IMG/VR virus record: IMGVR_UViG_3300050821_008584
Location: 100,880 to 164,879 of that record
Direction: 5' to 3' (one strand)
Length of the DNA stretch: 64,000 nt
Source of the DNA: a virus
Below, one piece after another: positions 8,796-17,334 of the stretch. The notes under the pieces are model-generated. The model ran no database searches. It saw only the letters and a program-made list of their open reading frames with translations, and was not told where the DNA came from. A program made the position numbers and the translations under genes. Position 1 is the first letter of the stretch. Every line of letters begins with the position of its first letter.

Positions 8796-9656
8796 TCAAA
8801 TCTCTCCGGCGTAGGCAAGCGCTGCCGGCATGTCTCCAACAAAAGTATAGGTGCCCATATGCGTGGTGCGCACATGGGGAAGCATCCAGATCTTGTAACC
8901 GAGATCGGAACAATTTTTACAAAACCAGAAATCTTCGGAATCGTAGAGGCGCGTTTCCGGATTTACGCCCACCCTGAAGAAATCGTGTATCTGGCCAGGA
9001 AGCGTACCTGATTCGCCGTGCGGTGCCTCATACCAGCGGTCGGGATAAGCCTTCTTGAATTTCAAAAAGACTTCCCTCTTGATCATCAGCAAGCCTGTAC
9101 CCATTTGTTTCATTATCTCTGGCTTGTCGACTTGGATTACCTTTTCTTCGAAAGGCAGGAAGCGCATAACGAAATCGCCTGCAATTCTGGGAAACTCTGC
9201 TGGATCGATCTCCATGCCGTCGCGCTGGAATTGTTGCGCTAGGCTATTGACGTCTGAGCCATTTTGACAAATCGCTTCATTCTCCTTTACCCACTGAAAC
9301 ACACGCTTAGTGATGGCGTGCTGGACGCGATCCCAGCGAATGGACTTTTTGGAGCAGGGAACGCCGACGATATCGACATCCATTTCCAGCATGGCGAGAA
9401 TATCGAGCGCATCGAATCCAATGTCGGCGTCGATAAACACAGCATGTGTCCTCGAGCTATCTTTCAGATAGCTGTCTGCCAATGTATTGCGAGCGCGGGA
9501 GATCAGCGATTCATTGATGACGTTGCTCCAGCCGAAGTCGATCCCTCTCTCGCGGCACAAAAGCGCGAGTTGCAAGAAGGAAGAATGATAATTCATGGAA
9601 AGCTGGCCACCGTACATAGGGGTAAGGATCGAGAGGGACTTACCGCGTAGGCTCAC
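8796..9656 (-). CDS. Glycosyltransferase, GT-A (Anp1-like)
   Basis: 286 residues. LSILTPMYGG opens a GT-A nucleotide-binding fold. HAVFIDADIGFDALDILAML (residues ~70-88) carries the DxD-type metal/nucleotide site. DSEDFWFCKNCSDLGYKIW near the C-terminus is the typical ED motif of GT2/Anp1-like enzymes. No membrane helix, so cytoplasmic. Part of the sugar island. Confidence 0.7.
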   Translation of the reverse strand: MSLRGKSLSILTPMYGGQLSMNYHSSFLQLALLCRERGIDFGWSNVINESLISRARNTLADSYLKDSSRTHAVFIDADIGFDALDILAMLEMDVDIVGVPCSKKSIRWDRVQHAITKRVFQWVKENEAICQNGSDVNSLAQQFQRDGMEIDPAEFPRIAGDFVMRFLPFEEKVIQVDKPEIMKQMGTGLLMIKREVFLKFKKAYPDRWYEAPHGESGTLPGQIHDFFRVGVNPETRLYDSEDFWFCKNCSDLGYKIWMLPHVRTTHMGTYTFVGDMPAALAYAGEI

Positions 9657-9676
9657 GGAAGAATACTACCATGCTT

Positions 9677-10492
9677 CTAGACTACTTCGGCGGTTTTCAA
9701 TTTACCAATGCCCTCTGATTCATTGATTTGATCTGCAGCTGCGGAAAGGCAGGCATCTACACCAACCGTCTTAGCTACGTATTGAAACATACGGTTATCG
9801 CGGGGTAGGCAGGGCCCTCCATAGGGAGATCCAGGCTTCAAATAGGCGTTCCCTATGCGCGGATCGCTGCCAACGGCATCCATGATAATCGAAGAATCCG
9901 CGCCGAGTTCCTTGGCGACAAGATGCAATTGATTAGCCAGCGAAATCTTCATCGTCAAGGCACAATTCAAAGTGATCTTTGCTAGTTCCGCTTCGATCAT
10001 ACTCATACGCTTTACCGGCGCGGATGTCACGCGTTTATAGATTTCTTCGCATTGGTCGCCGGCCCCTTTGTGATTTGAGCCGATCAACACGATTGCAGGA
10101 TTCAATAGATCGCGGCGCACGTCGGCGAGCCGGATAAACTCAGGCTTATAACAGATGTTTGGGCCAACCATTTCAAGGAATTTGTTGCAACTACCTGGCG
10201 TCGTCGTGCTGCCGATGATGTAGAGATAATCATGTTTCTTCTGGACGGCTGCGTGACGAGAGAACCGTTCTAAGGCTTCAAATAAATGCGCATTGGAAAA
10301 TGAGCCATCCGGATTAGACGGCGTTTGAACGATGAAGATGGCCGCATCAGAGCGGTCGACAGCCTCTGCTCCATTGCATTCTGTTTTCGCTGGATCCAGG
10401 TCATAGCCAATCGCTTGGAAGCCGATGTAGCGCAGCATCTCTAGTAGTGGGAGTCCTACGCGTCCTAATCCACACACACATATTCTCTCCAT
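9677..10492 (-). CDS. Nucleotide-sugar dehydrogenase, truncated form
   Basis: 271 residues from ATG 10492. ICVCGLGRVGLPLLEML is the NAD-binding Rossmann loop of UDP-glucose/GDP-mannose dehydrogenases. Later come CYKPEFIRLADVRRDLLNP, the central helix and GGPCLPRD, with the catalytic Cys. Family members usually run to ~430 residues with a C-terminal UDP-binding domain; this one stops after the central domain, so it may act in a different way or with a partner. Oxidises a nucleotide sugar to its uronic acid in cellular homologues. The start overlaps the upstream stop as TGATG. Confidence 0.75.
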   Translation of the reverse strand: MERICVCGLGRVGLPLLEMLRYIGFQAIGYDLDPAKTECNGAEAVDRSDAAIFIVQTPSNPDGSFSNAHLFEALERFSRHAAVQKKHDYLYIIGSTTTPGSCNKFLEMVGPNICYKPEFIRLADVRRDLLNPAIVLIGSNHKGAGDQCEEIYKRVTSAPVKRMSMIEAELAKITLNCALTMKISLANQLHLVAKELGADSSIIMDAVGSDPRIGNAYLKPGSPYGGPCLPRDNRMFQYVAKTVGVDACLSAAADQINESEGIGKLKTAEVV

Positions 10493-11337
10493 CACGATAT
10501 CTCCAAACAAAATGCACATGCCGGATTATTTATGCCACGCTTAACGTGCCATCGGTTATGGCTAGCTTTAATGCGACCCCTTTTGCGACTTTCGGAATCT
10601 CCAGGAACACCAATACTCTTGCGACCGCCTCTACTCCTGCTTTCAGCAGTTCCAGGACTTCCATATAACTCGGCGTAGCGACGACCTCCACCAGGAATAG
10701 GATATTTGTGTAGTTCCCAACGACGCTTACCTCCAGTAGAGGCAGCACGTTTGATGGCTTCAGGAAAATTATGAACCGTCAATCCGGCATTTCGAAATGC
10801 TCTAGTAATTGTCTCGCGCGAAAATCCAAGCTCCTTCGAGAGAGCATTGATCGAAACGCCTTCTGAATGTCTCTGATAAAGAGAGGCAATGTCACCATCG
10901 AATAATCTATCCGGTGGCATACCGCGTGCCCTGCGACGCGCCATAACGCGTGCATTCCGTTGTGTGACATAGCACTCTTTGCAATATTTGGCTACGCGCC
11001 AAGAGCAATAAGTAACCGACGCGCCACAGACAGTGCAAGGCGTTGTACGAGTTGGCGGTGCTGAGCCGCCAACAGCAACGTTGTAGCCGAATGTTTTGTG
11101 AGTAGACTGAAGGAGTATGATCCAGACTCGTTCCAAGTTGTCGAGTGAGCTTTTAATTGCGCTAGTAGAGAGTATGGATATCTCAAAGTTCCGTTGGCCA
11201 TATTTGCTAACGGCAGCGCAGATTCGGCTCCCTCGGCACTCTTGCCGATGTTGTGCCCACCTTTTCGCTAGCGGTTTTACCGTCTGGCCTACGTAGACCT
11301 TATCGTTGATACAGTTCTGAATGCAGTAAATTATCAT
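10492..11337 (-). CDS. GIY-YIG homing endonuclease with zinc finger and HTH
   Basis: 281 residues. IIYCIQNCINDKVYVGQTVKPLAKRW is the GIY-YIG catalytic strand pair with the conserved Arg helix. It is followed by a two-Cys-pair zinc finger (CTVCG ... CKECY), a helix-turn-helix (ISINALSKELGFSRETITRAFRNAGL) and basic Ser/Gly repeats that bind DNA. It sits between the dehydrogenase and a zinc ribbon gene, with ATGA and TGATG overlaps on either side, so it is well adapted to the operon. Confidence 0.85.
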   Translation of the reverse strand: MIIYCIQNCINDKVYVGQTVKPLAKRWAQHRQECRGSRICAAVSKYGQRNFEISILSTSAIKSSLDNLERVWIILLQSTHKTFGYNVAVGGSAPPTRTTPCTVCGASVTYCSWRVAKYCKECYVTQRNARVMARRRARGMPPDRLFDGDIASLYQRHSEGVSINALSKELGFSRETITRAFRNAGLTVHNFPEAIKRAASTGGKRRWELHKYPIPGGGRRYAELYGSPGTAESRSRGGRKSIGVPGDSESRKRGRIKASHNRWHVKRGINNPACAFCLEIS

Positions 11338-11528
11338 CCTTCGGCTCGCCTTCCACAGCTTGGGCAGAACTTTGGCAGCTCAATGTAATCGCCGTCATAA
11401 TCTTCAACGATCCACATGAATTCGCAATTACCGGCGGAACATACCACGGTCACATATTCACACAAATCTGCCGGCAGCGGCTCTGAAGCCGTCAAAGTAG
11501 TTTCTTGAGTCAATCGATTGCCAGCCAT
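11334..11528 (-). CDS. Small zinc-ribbon protein
   Basis: 64 residues with CSAGNC in the middle and CPSCGRR at the C-terminus, enough for one zinc site, and an acidic centre (VEDYDGDYIE). Stop overlaps the GIY-YIG gene start by four bases. No family recognised. Confidence 0.55.
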   Translation of the reverse strand: MAGNRLTQETTLTASEPLPADLCEYVTVVCSAGNCEFMWIVEDYDGDYIELPKFCPSCGRRAEG

Positions 11529-11537
11529 GCTCAGACC

Positions 11538-12323
11538 TCACGGTTCCCAGCGATGCCCGCAACTATTACAATGCCTCATACCACCCGCCATTGAAACTGC
11601 CGTACTTCCGCATTCTGTGCATTTGGCTTGCTGTAAAGGCACCGTTGAGTGCCCAGGACCAGGACCTGACGCAGCAGGTCCTGAATACGCCGCTTTATTA
11701 CTTCTAAAATAGTAAAGGTACATGATTTCGGAAATGTAGTGTTCGGTCTTGACGACTCCCTTATTGCGGAGCTCGGCTGCCCATCGCGCATCTTCGCCCG
11801 GGCCGCCGCGCATCGGCACCTGTAATGCTAGCTCGCGGCGCATCGGATTCACGTGAGAAATATCTCTATACCAACCTTTGGAATCTCCTGACCATTCCTT
11901 GTAGCGCAAGGAATGGAATGTTGGAACCTGTTTATCGCCGTCCATATACATTTGGAGTTGGAATCCGATGTAATCTATTCCATCGAGCAGCGGATAAATC
12001 GTGGACACATAATTGTCAGCCACTAGATCGTCGTCGTCGATCTGACTCACATATTCGCCCTTGGCTGCTTCGATCATTGCTTGACGATTTGAGCCGAGAT
12101 CCAAACCTTTATCGAATGGGCGCACAATGATTTCGACGTCATCCTTGCCTTGGACTTGTGGGCGCAGCGCAGCCATAAGACGTTCGAGCAATGCCGAACG
12201 ACCGGGCTCGTGCAGGATCAAAATAGACCACTTGATTCCATGTGGCTTTGGCTTCACTTCTGGCATTTTTTCTTCCGCTTTTACTTCTGGCTTTACCTTT
12301 GGTTTTGCTGTTTGTTCAGCCAT
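11538..12323 (-). CDS. Family 2 glycosyltransferase with C-terminal zinc ribbon
   Basis: 261 residues. A charged Lys/Pro/Glu linker (residues 1-30) precedes a GT-A core: WSILILHEPGR, then QAMIEAAKGEYVSQIDDDDLVADNYV with the metal-binding DDDD stretch. The last 30 residues form a zinc ribbon (CTECG ... CNSCGHRW). The zinc tail is unusual for GT2 and matches the many small zinc ribbons here. Overlaps the neighbouring GT2 gene by eight bases. Confidence 0.75.
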   Translation of the reverse strand: MAEQTAKPKVKPEVKAEEKMPEVKPKPHGIKWSILILHEPGRSALLERLMAALRPQVQGKDDVEIIVRPFDKGLDLGSNRQAMIEAAKGEYVSQIDDDDLVADNYVSTIYPLLDGIDYIGFQLQMYMDGDKQVPTFHSLRYKEWSGDSKGWYRDISHVNPMRRELALQVPMRGGPGEDARWAAELRNKGVVKTEHYISEIMYLYYFRSNKAAYSGPAASGPGPGHSTVPLQQAKCTECGSTAVSMAGGMRHCNSCGHRWEP

Positions 12324-13002
12324 TCATTGCCCTCCTGAGTTTTTGAACGTCTTCTATGCGTTGCGGAAGAGACTCTCGCCATAATTGGCTGACGTTGTCA
12401 CGATCATGACGGGCCAGTCGATCTCTTGTAGTTTGATCTTCGCTGGCCTTGCCAAGCCAGAAATGCATGTGCTCGATTATAAAGGGAAGGTATCTTCTGC
12501 GTCCCAGTTGATCTGCACAAAAATTAACATAGGCGTCGCCGTAATCAGATGAATAAATTCCCGGCATGAAATAGCCAAGCGTTTCGATCCAACGCCGATG
12601 CACAAATGGGTGAACGCCAAAGCTGCCATTGCTGCTTGGAAGGCCCGAATCACTGCCATCGTTGCCATGCACCATGAGGATTTTATCCGGACAGGCCGCG
12701 AAAGCTTCTTCTACGAGCTTATCCCATCCTGGCGAACGTGCGATTATATCGTCGTTCCACTGTGCGAGGATATCTCCAGTTGCGTGTTTAGCTAGTTCAT
12801 TCCATGTCTGGGACAAGATAATCCGCGGTCCAATTTTGATATAAGAGACGCACAGCTCGACACCACATTTCGCGCTAGCGAGATCATCGCTATCTACATA
12901 TAGAAGTATCTCTATAGGATTAGCGACTGTCGCTAGGACGGAGTGAACCATCCTCTCAAGCTGAAAAGGCCGGCCTCTTGTCGGGCAAAGCAGGCTGATC
13001 AT
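12316..13002 (-). CDS. Family 2 glycosyltransferase, copy A
   Basis: 228 residues opening SLLCPTRGRPFQLERMV, the classic GT2 N-terminus, with YVDSDD as the first acidic motif and AQWNDDIIARSPGWDKLVEEA as the metal-binding loop. Closely similar to the gene at 13807-14481 (both share PTRGRP, CPDKILMV, FVHRRW/IIHRRW and FLVEHIH-type motifs), so the two are a duplicated pair. Start overlaps the 58-residue zinc protein stop as ATGA. Confidence 0.75.
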   Translation of the reverse strand: MISLLCPTRGRPFQLERMVHSVLATVANPIEILLYVDSDDLASAKCGVELCVSYIKIGPRIILSQTWNELAKHATGDILAQWNDDIIARSPGWDKLVEEAFAACPDKILMVHGNDGSDSGLPSSNGSFGVHPFVHRRWIETLGYFMPGIYSSDYGDAYVNFCADQLGRRRYLPFIIEHMHFWLGKASEDQTTRDRLARHDRDNVSQLWRESLPQRIEDVQKLRRAMNG

Positions 13003-13175
13003 AGATTGTCGCCGCTTTCTCTGGGCTTGCTGGAGCGAGGCAAACCGGCGGGATCATCTGAGAAGCCAGGACAGTCACAGTCAAGATGCACGCCGCGGCA
13101 TTTCTTGGCTCCAAACATCGAATGCTGAAGGCGTGAGTGCCCGCATATCACGCACGGTCTATCAACTAAACTCAT
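12999..13175 (-). CDS. 58-residue zinc-finger protein
   Basis: Short frame with ATGA overlaps at both ends: its ATG at 13175 overlaps the FkbM methyltransferase stop, and its stop overlaps the GT2 start. The product has CVICGHS, CRG and DCDCPGF, a zinc-finger-like set. Its position between methyltransferase and glycosyltransferase mirrors the zinc gene at 14478-14681. A real coupled cistron, function unknown. Confidence 0.65.
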   Translation of the reverse strand: MSLVDRPCVICGHSRLQHSMFGAKKCRGVHLDCDCPGFSDDPAGLPRSSKPRESGDNL

Positions 13176-13822
13176 TCCATGTACCGATCGTTGCGCAACA
13201 ACAGGTTATAATCGAAGACATCGGTGACCGTCCATCCCGGCAACATCTCCAGCAGCTCCGGACGTAGAGCCTGGCCATCATAGAGTTCACGTTCTTCCGA
13301 TTCAATGAACAAATAGCGCGTGCGTTTTAATGCCGCCTGACCGCCCTTGATCATGTCGCGCTCGGCACCCTGGATGTCGACCCACAAAACGTCGATGTGA
13401 TCCAAACCGACAGTGGCAAAAATAGTGTCTAAGTCGTAACAAGGTATCTGTTCACTGAGCAACCGGAAATCGTACCAAGGCTTCTCTCGAAGATGACCGC
13501 TTGGTCGACGTATCGATCCTGAGCCGCGGCCTTCAGTGGTGTAGCACGCCCAAAAGTCGCACGTACCAGTGTGGTCGTGGATGGCTCCGAAGATTGCCGT
13601 GAACCCAGTGACGTGGGCAGCAATGTTTGCGATGGTTGCAAAGTTTTCTTTGTCGGCTTCGACCATGATGATCTTCGGCTGGCGATCACGGACATAGCTA
13701 GCCATCCAGAGAGTGTCCTCGCCTTGATGGGAGCCAAGGTCGACGATCACAGGGTTTCTGCATTCCCTTAAAATTGCGCCGACCGCCATCATTTCACTTT
13801 CAGAACTCACGGCACCTTCCAA
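13172..13822 (-). CDS. FkbM-family methyltransferase, copy A
   Basis: 216 residues. VIVDLGSHQGEDTLWM is the SAM-binding loop and IIMVEADKENF the acidic beta2 end. VLWVDIQGAERDMIKGG is the hallmark FkbM motif (usually D-V-E/Q-G-x-E). The family O-methylates sugars. Similar to the gene at 15193-15840. Overlaps GT2 copy B by 16 bases. Confidence 0.8.
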   Translation of the reverse strand: MEGAVSSESEMMAVGAILRECRNPVIVDLGSHQGEDTLWMASYVRDRQPKIIMVEADKENFATIANIAAHVTGFTAIFGAIHDHTGTCDFWACYTTEGRGSGSIRRPSGHLREKPWYDFRLLSEQIPCYDLDTIFATVGLDHIDVLWVDIQGAERDMIKGGQAALKRTRYLFIESEERELYDGQALRPELLEMLPGWTVTDVFDYNLLLRNDRYME

Positions 13823-14481
13823 TTCGGATCCATTACGGCTCGCAATTTATTGCTTTCGCTTTCGCGCTCGCGGGCTGTCAATTCATATGCTTTCCAAGGT
13901 TGCTGCTCTTGACGCCTTTGGTCGCCTCTACGGTAAGTATCGTCAAGCGGTGCCTTATTCCAAAGAGGGTGAATATGCTCGACAAGAAAAGGAACGTATT
14001 GAATACGTTTAATTCTTCTAGCAACATCCCATAGCCAGCTATCGATATAATCGGCGCAAAAATAGGGTGGGATCCATCGCCCCACAGTTTCAACCCAGCG
14101 GCGATGAATGATTGGAGATGTCGGATATTTTTTACCATCTGGCCCTCCGTCATCGCCAAAAACCATGAGGATCTTATCCGGACACTGTGCAAAGGCGGCT
14201 TCCACTAAGCCATCCCATCCAGGCGTGCAGCATACTACATCATCCGCAGAAGCCATGAGCAGATCGCCGGTAGCGTAAGGCAGCAACTTATCCCAGTAGC
14301 CAGAGAGCACGGTTTGTGGACCGCGAATGATATTTACACATCCTACGTCATCATAGGAGCGATCATCATCGTCCACGTAGCAGATTATCTCTGGCGAAAC
14401 CGTGCTGTGAACCTGGAAGGAATCATAAAGACGGCGAAGTTGTTTCGGGCGACCGCGCGTCGGAAATAGGATGGAGATCAT
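13807..14481 (-). CDS. Family 2 glycosyltransferase, copy B
   Basis: 224 residues, opening ISILFPTRGRPKQLRRLY with YVDDDDRSYD and MASADDVVCCTPGWDGLVEAAF as metal and nucleotide motifs. Paralogue of 12316-13002. The C-terminus differs, with a charged helix. Overlaps the zinc-finger gene upstream by four bases. Confidence 0.75.
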   Translation of the reverse strand: MISILFPTRGRPKQLRRLYDSFQVHSTVSPEIICYVDDDDRSYDDVGCVNIIRGPQTVLSGYWDKLLPYATGDLLMASADDVVCCTPGWDGLVEAAFAQCPDKILMVFGDDGGPDGKKYPTSPIIHRRWVETVGRWIPPYFCADYIDSWLWDVARRIKRIQYVPFLVEHIHPLWNKAPLDDTYRRGDQRRQEQQPWKAYELTARERESESNKLRAVMDPNWKVP

Positions 14482-14681
14482 GCCCTGGGCAAAGCTGGCC
14501 TGCCCATTTTTGGGATGCCTTTATAGCCGAACAGCCTTCGATTAGAAGCTCGGTGATTCTCCAGACATTCGGAGCAATAGCTTTTTGACCCAGCCGCGAG
14601 AGGCTGTTTATGGCAATGACCGCACAGCCCTCGATCAATATAAAACCAGTACGTCAATTTTTGTTCATGATTTTTGTTCAT
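14478..14681 (-). CDS. Small zinc-finger protein
   Basis: 67 residues with CGHCHK and CSECLENH, a treble-clef-like zinc site, then a basic tail (GRPALPRA). Occupies the same place in the duplicated unit as the 58-residue protein at 12999-13175, although the two are only loosely alike in sequence. Confidence 0.6.
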   Translation of the reverse strand: MNKNHEQKLTYWFYIDRGLCGHCHKQPLAAGSKSYCSECLENHRASNRRLFGYKGIPKMGRPALPRA

Positions 14682-14690
14682 GATTACTGA

Positions 14691-15245
14691 TTATTCAGGC
14701 CGCGCAAACACAGCCAAGCCTACCACACTAGGTATCAGCAGATGCGGCCAATTTCTAGCGTTCGCAAATGATTCGTACATCGAGTCAAATCCAACGATAG
14801 CGTCGTGCCAGCACACAATTCCACCGGGCGAGATATTGCGTTCATCCAGGCTCATGACTTCGTTGATACGGCACTCTAAATCTCCGGAATCAATGTGAAC
14901 AAAATCCATCATTTCAAAACTGCCCAACGTCTCTATTCCTGGCTTCTGAATGATCGAAACAGGTAAGCCCTGAAGACGTTTACTGGCTGGCTCAATCCTA
15001 GCTGGATCGATATCGCAAGTCGTCAAATGGCCAAAGCCGTTATCGCGCAGAGCTCGCCCAATCCACTCGGCAGAATCGCCGACTAGCGTTCCTGTTTCTA
15101 CGCACACATTCGGTTTAAGCACGCGGACTAACCCATATAGCAATGCTCCGACTTCTTGTTCTACGCCGCGGCCGATCACCATATCGTATAATTTACGCTC
15201 GCGAGGCGAAGGCATTCGTGCGTACAGTTTCACTGTATGCCCCAT
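14691..15245 (-). CDS. Class I methyltransferase (Methyltransf_24-like)
   Basis: 184 residues. VCVETGTLVGDSAEWIGRAL is the SAM loop and TTCDIDPARI the acidic beta2 end. DFVHIDSGDLECRINEVM and PGGIVCWHDAIVGF match the metal-binding catalytic region of Methyltransf_24 enzymes. The ATG used overlaps the FkbM gene by 53 bases; an internal ATG at 15215 would reduce this to 23. Substrate unknown, probably sugar. Confidence 0.7.
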   Translation of the reverse strand: MGHTVKLYARMPSPRERKLYDMVIGRGVEQEVGALLYGLVRVLKPNVCVETGTLVGDSAEWIGRALRDNGFGHLTTCDIDPARIEPASKRLQGLPVSIIQKPGIETLGSFEMMDFVHIDSGDLECRINEVMSLDERNISPGGIVCWHDAIVGFDSMYESFANARNWPHLLIPSVVGLAVFARPE

Positions 15246-15840
15246 TCTTCAAAAGCACGTTCCAGGGGAACTCTTGCATTAACGTCCAACCAGGCAGCAT
15301 GGCCAACAACTGATCTCTTGTCGCCATGTTTTGATAGGCAGAATAATTGAATACTTCCATGAAGAGATAGCGCGTTCGGCCGATAGCGGCGCGGCCATGC
15401 TCGATCATGTCACGCTCGGCTCCATGTATATCGACATAGAGAAGATCGATTTGGCCGATCGCGTGATTGTTGCAAAAATCGTCGAACGTATAGCAAGGAA
15501 CAGGGCCGATTCCAGTGAATTCATCGGCTGGTACGCTCAGGCCATTCATCGGCCTATAAATAGAACCATAGCCTCCGCCGCTTGAGCGCGAACCCCAGAA
15601 ATCACAAATTCCACTGTGGCCTGCAATAGCTCCGTAAACAGCAAGGATCGGGAGCATTTTTGATATGAGGGAGTGAAAATTGATCAGATCTGCCTCGATG
15701 GCGAAGATATTAGGATGTTTAGAAGCCGCAAGCATCCATTCGGTGTCACTGCCATCATGGGCTCCAAGCTCGACAACACAAGGGCTATCGCGCTCCCATA
15801 GTATTTTGCAAATGGCTGCGTGCTCTTCAGGAAAGGTCAT
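15193..15840 (-). CDS. FkbM-family methyltransferase, copy B
   Basis: 215 residues with CVVELGAHDGSDTEWM (SAM loop), IFAIEADLINF (beta2) and LLYVDIHGAERDMIEHG (FkbM motif). Similar to the gene at 13172-13822, including the C-terminal end (LLAMLPGWTL... compared with LLEMLPGWTV...). Coupled to the upstream glycosyltransferase by a four-base overlap. Confidence 0.8.
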   Translation of the reverse strand: MTFPEEHAAICKILWERDSPCVVELGAHDGSDTEWMLAASKHPNIFAIEADLINFHSLISKMLPILAVYGAIAGHSGICDFWGSRSSGGGYGSIYRPMNGLSVPADEFTGIGPVPCYTFDDFCNNHAIGQIDLLYVDIHGAERDMIEHGRAAIGRTRYLFMEVFNYSAYQNMATRDQLLAMLPGWTLMQEFPWNVLLKNGAYSETVRTNAFASRA

Positions 15841-16835
15841 GCCTTCGCGGCTTCGTTCTTTACTTTTACACTTTCAAGCATTCTCTCAAGCATTCCCTCA
15901 AGCGTATATTTTTTGTGGACCAGCTCGCAGCCGGCCTTCGCGATCTTCGCGCGTTCCTCATCGTTCTGCAGGTAATGAACGATCTGCTTTGCATTGTCGG
16001 CGAAATAGCCAAAGCTGTAATAGACCAGATGCTTGCGATCCTCGAACACTTGTAGGTTCTCTTCTGATTCGCCGAAGAGTCGCGGATATAAAACAAACGT
16101 CCCACAGGCCATCACGTCAAAGACTTTTTCCACGATCAGACGCGAGATGGGCGGCAGACAAAAAAACATCTTTAGGGAACGATAGTTATCAGCGAGCAGC
16201 TCTGTGCTCTCGCGCTCGCGGATCCCGGAGAGATCCTGCACGATTACCGGACCGTATCTGAACGTCAGGTTGGGCGGCATGTGCTGGATCAGCTTATCGA
16301 GATACCTCTTGCGGTCCGGATACATCGTGCCAATAAAGCCGAGTTCCCAAACTTTGACGTTATAAACCTTGCCGTGCTCATCCTCGAGATGCGGCTTGAA
16401 GATTGTCGTGTCGGCACCAAATGGCAGCCATTGTCCACCGTATTTCTTTGCATCTTGCGCGGCCGGAAACGAATAGTGGCTCGCCCACTTCAACAGTTCC
16501 GGCACTCTCGCCGGCAGCCCAAGATCGTTGCGATCCATCGATTCATCAAAGCGCGCTATGATCGGCACTTTGATCTTGGACCAGTTCTCCCATCCGTAGA
16601 CGGCAGCAAGCCACGGCTGCGTGTATTCGTGGTACATAGAGCAGACCATATCGCACTTATTCAGGCCTTCGACGCTGGGCATGTGCAGACGCACATAATC
16701 CACGTTCTGCACAGCATTGCCCGGGAAAGGACAATTCAAAACGTCATAGCCCATCCTGGTGAGCGTTTCATGATAGCCGCCGATCGCATACCAGCAGGCC
16801 ATAATGTTCCGCGGATAAAACAGTGCGATGCGCAT
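15837..16835 (-). CDS. CgeB-like GT-B glycosyltransferase
   Basis: 332 residues. The N-terminal half is a Rossmann-like domain (MRIALFYPRNIMACWYAIGGYHETL), and the C-terminal half carries the donor-binding segment (VEKVFDVMACGTFVLYPRL, then HLVYYSFGYFADNAKQIVHYL), as in CgeB/group 1 glycosyltransferases. No signal or membrane helix. First gene of the leftward sugar cluster, 13 bases below the hypothetical gene at 16849-17286. Confidence 0.75.
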   Translation of the reverse strand: MRIALFYPRNIMACWYAIGGYHETLTRMGYDVLNCPFPGNAVQNVDYVRLHMPSVEGLNKCDMVCSMYHEYTQPWLAAVYGWENWSKIKVPIIARFDESMDRNDLGLPARVPELLKWASHYSFPAAQDAKKYGGQWLPFGADTTIFKPHLEDEHGKVYNVKVWELGFIGTMYPDRKRYLDKLIQHMPPNLTFRYGPVIVQDLSGIRERESTELLADNYRSLKMFFCLPPISRLIVEKVFDVMACGTFVLYPRLFGESEENLQVFEDRKHLVYYSFGYFADNAKQIVHYLQNDEERAKIAKAGCELVHKKYTLEGMLERMLESVKVKNEAAKA

Positions 16836-16848
16836 TATTCGAAGCCGC

Positions 16849-17286
16849 TTACTTCAGACCTTTTAATCGTTGATATGCGCATATTTTGCACAAAACTTCC
16901 CCAGGTAGGTAAGGCGACAGTTTTCTAATGCCTTTCCATACTTGCTTGCCGCATTGCCAACAAATCACCCCAATGAAATCATCGGGATTGAGAAGTAAAT
17001 CTGTGGCCGATTTTTGTGGCGACCGATCAGAAAAGTAATTCGGATGGCGCGGAGTTCCGTAAACGTGATTCAGCACCTCTCGCGTGGCCGTCTCGGCTGA
17101 AGTTATCAACCGATAGTCGCACCATATTTTAATGTCCTGATCGTTTAACTGAGGATAGCGTAAACGAAGTTTGGCCACCTCATAATCAAGCCGCTCGCGA
17201 ATAGGATCTCTTGAGTCAAGGAAACTCTTTCGCTGCTCTTGGTCGGTTGAAACTACATCCGCATCATTGAAAACTATTCTGCGCAC
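16849..17286 (-). CDS. Conserved hypothetical protein with zinc site
   Basis: 145 residues, mostly helical and charged in the first half, with CWQCGKQVWKG ... CKICAYQR near the C-terminus as a likely zinc ribbon. It lies just below a palindromic promoter element at 17318-17329, so it may be the first gene of the sugar operon. Function not recognised. Confidence 0.55.
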   Translation of the reverse strand: MRRIVFNDADVVSTDQEQRKSFLDSRDPIRERLDYEVAKLRLRYPQLNDQDIKIWCDYRLITSAETATREVLNHVYGTPRHPNYFSDRSPQKSATDLLLNPDDFIGVICWQCGKQVWKGIRKLSPYLPGEVLCKICAYQRLKGLK

Positions 17287-17317
17287 ACCGAGGATTGTAG
17301 AGGAAGAGATCAGGATT

Positions 17318-17329
17318 GTAAACGCTTAC
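17318..17329 (-). promoter_or_regulatory. Palindromic operator-like motif with -10 element
   Basis: GTAAACGCTTAC is a near-perfect inverted repeat also found in the promoters at 30812, 33638, 43290 and 52130. On the minus strand the motif runs into TACAAT, a good -10 box, 26 bases before the ATG at 17286. No TTGACA is present at the right spacing, so activation may depend on a regulator. Confidence 0.5.
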
Positions 17330-17334
17330 TTATA

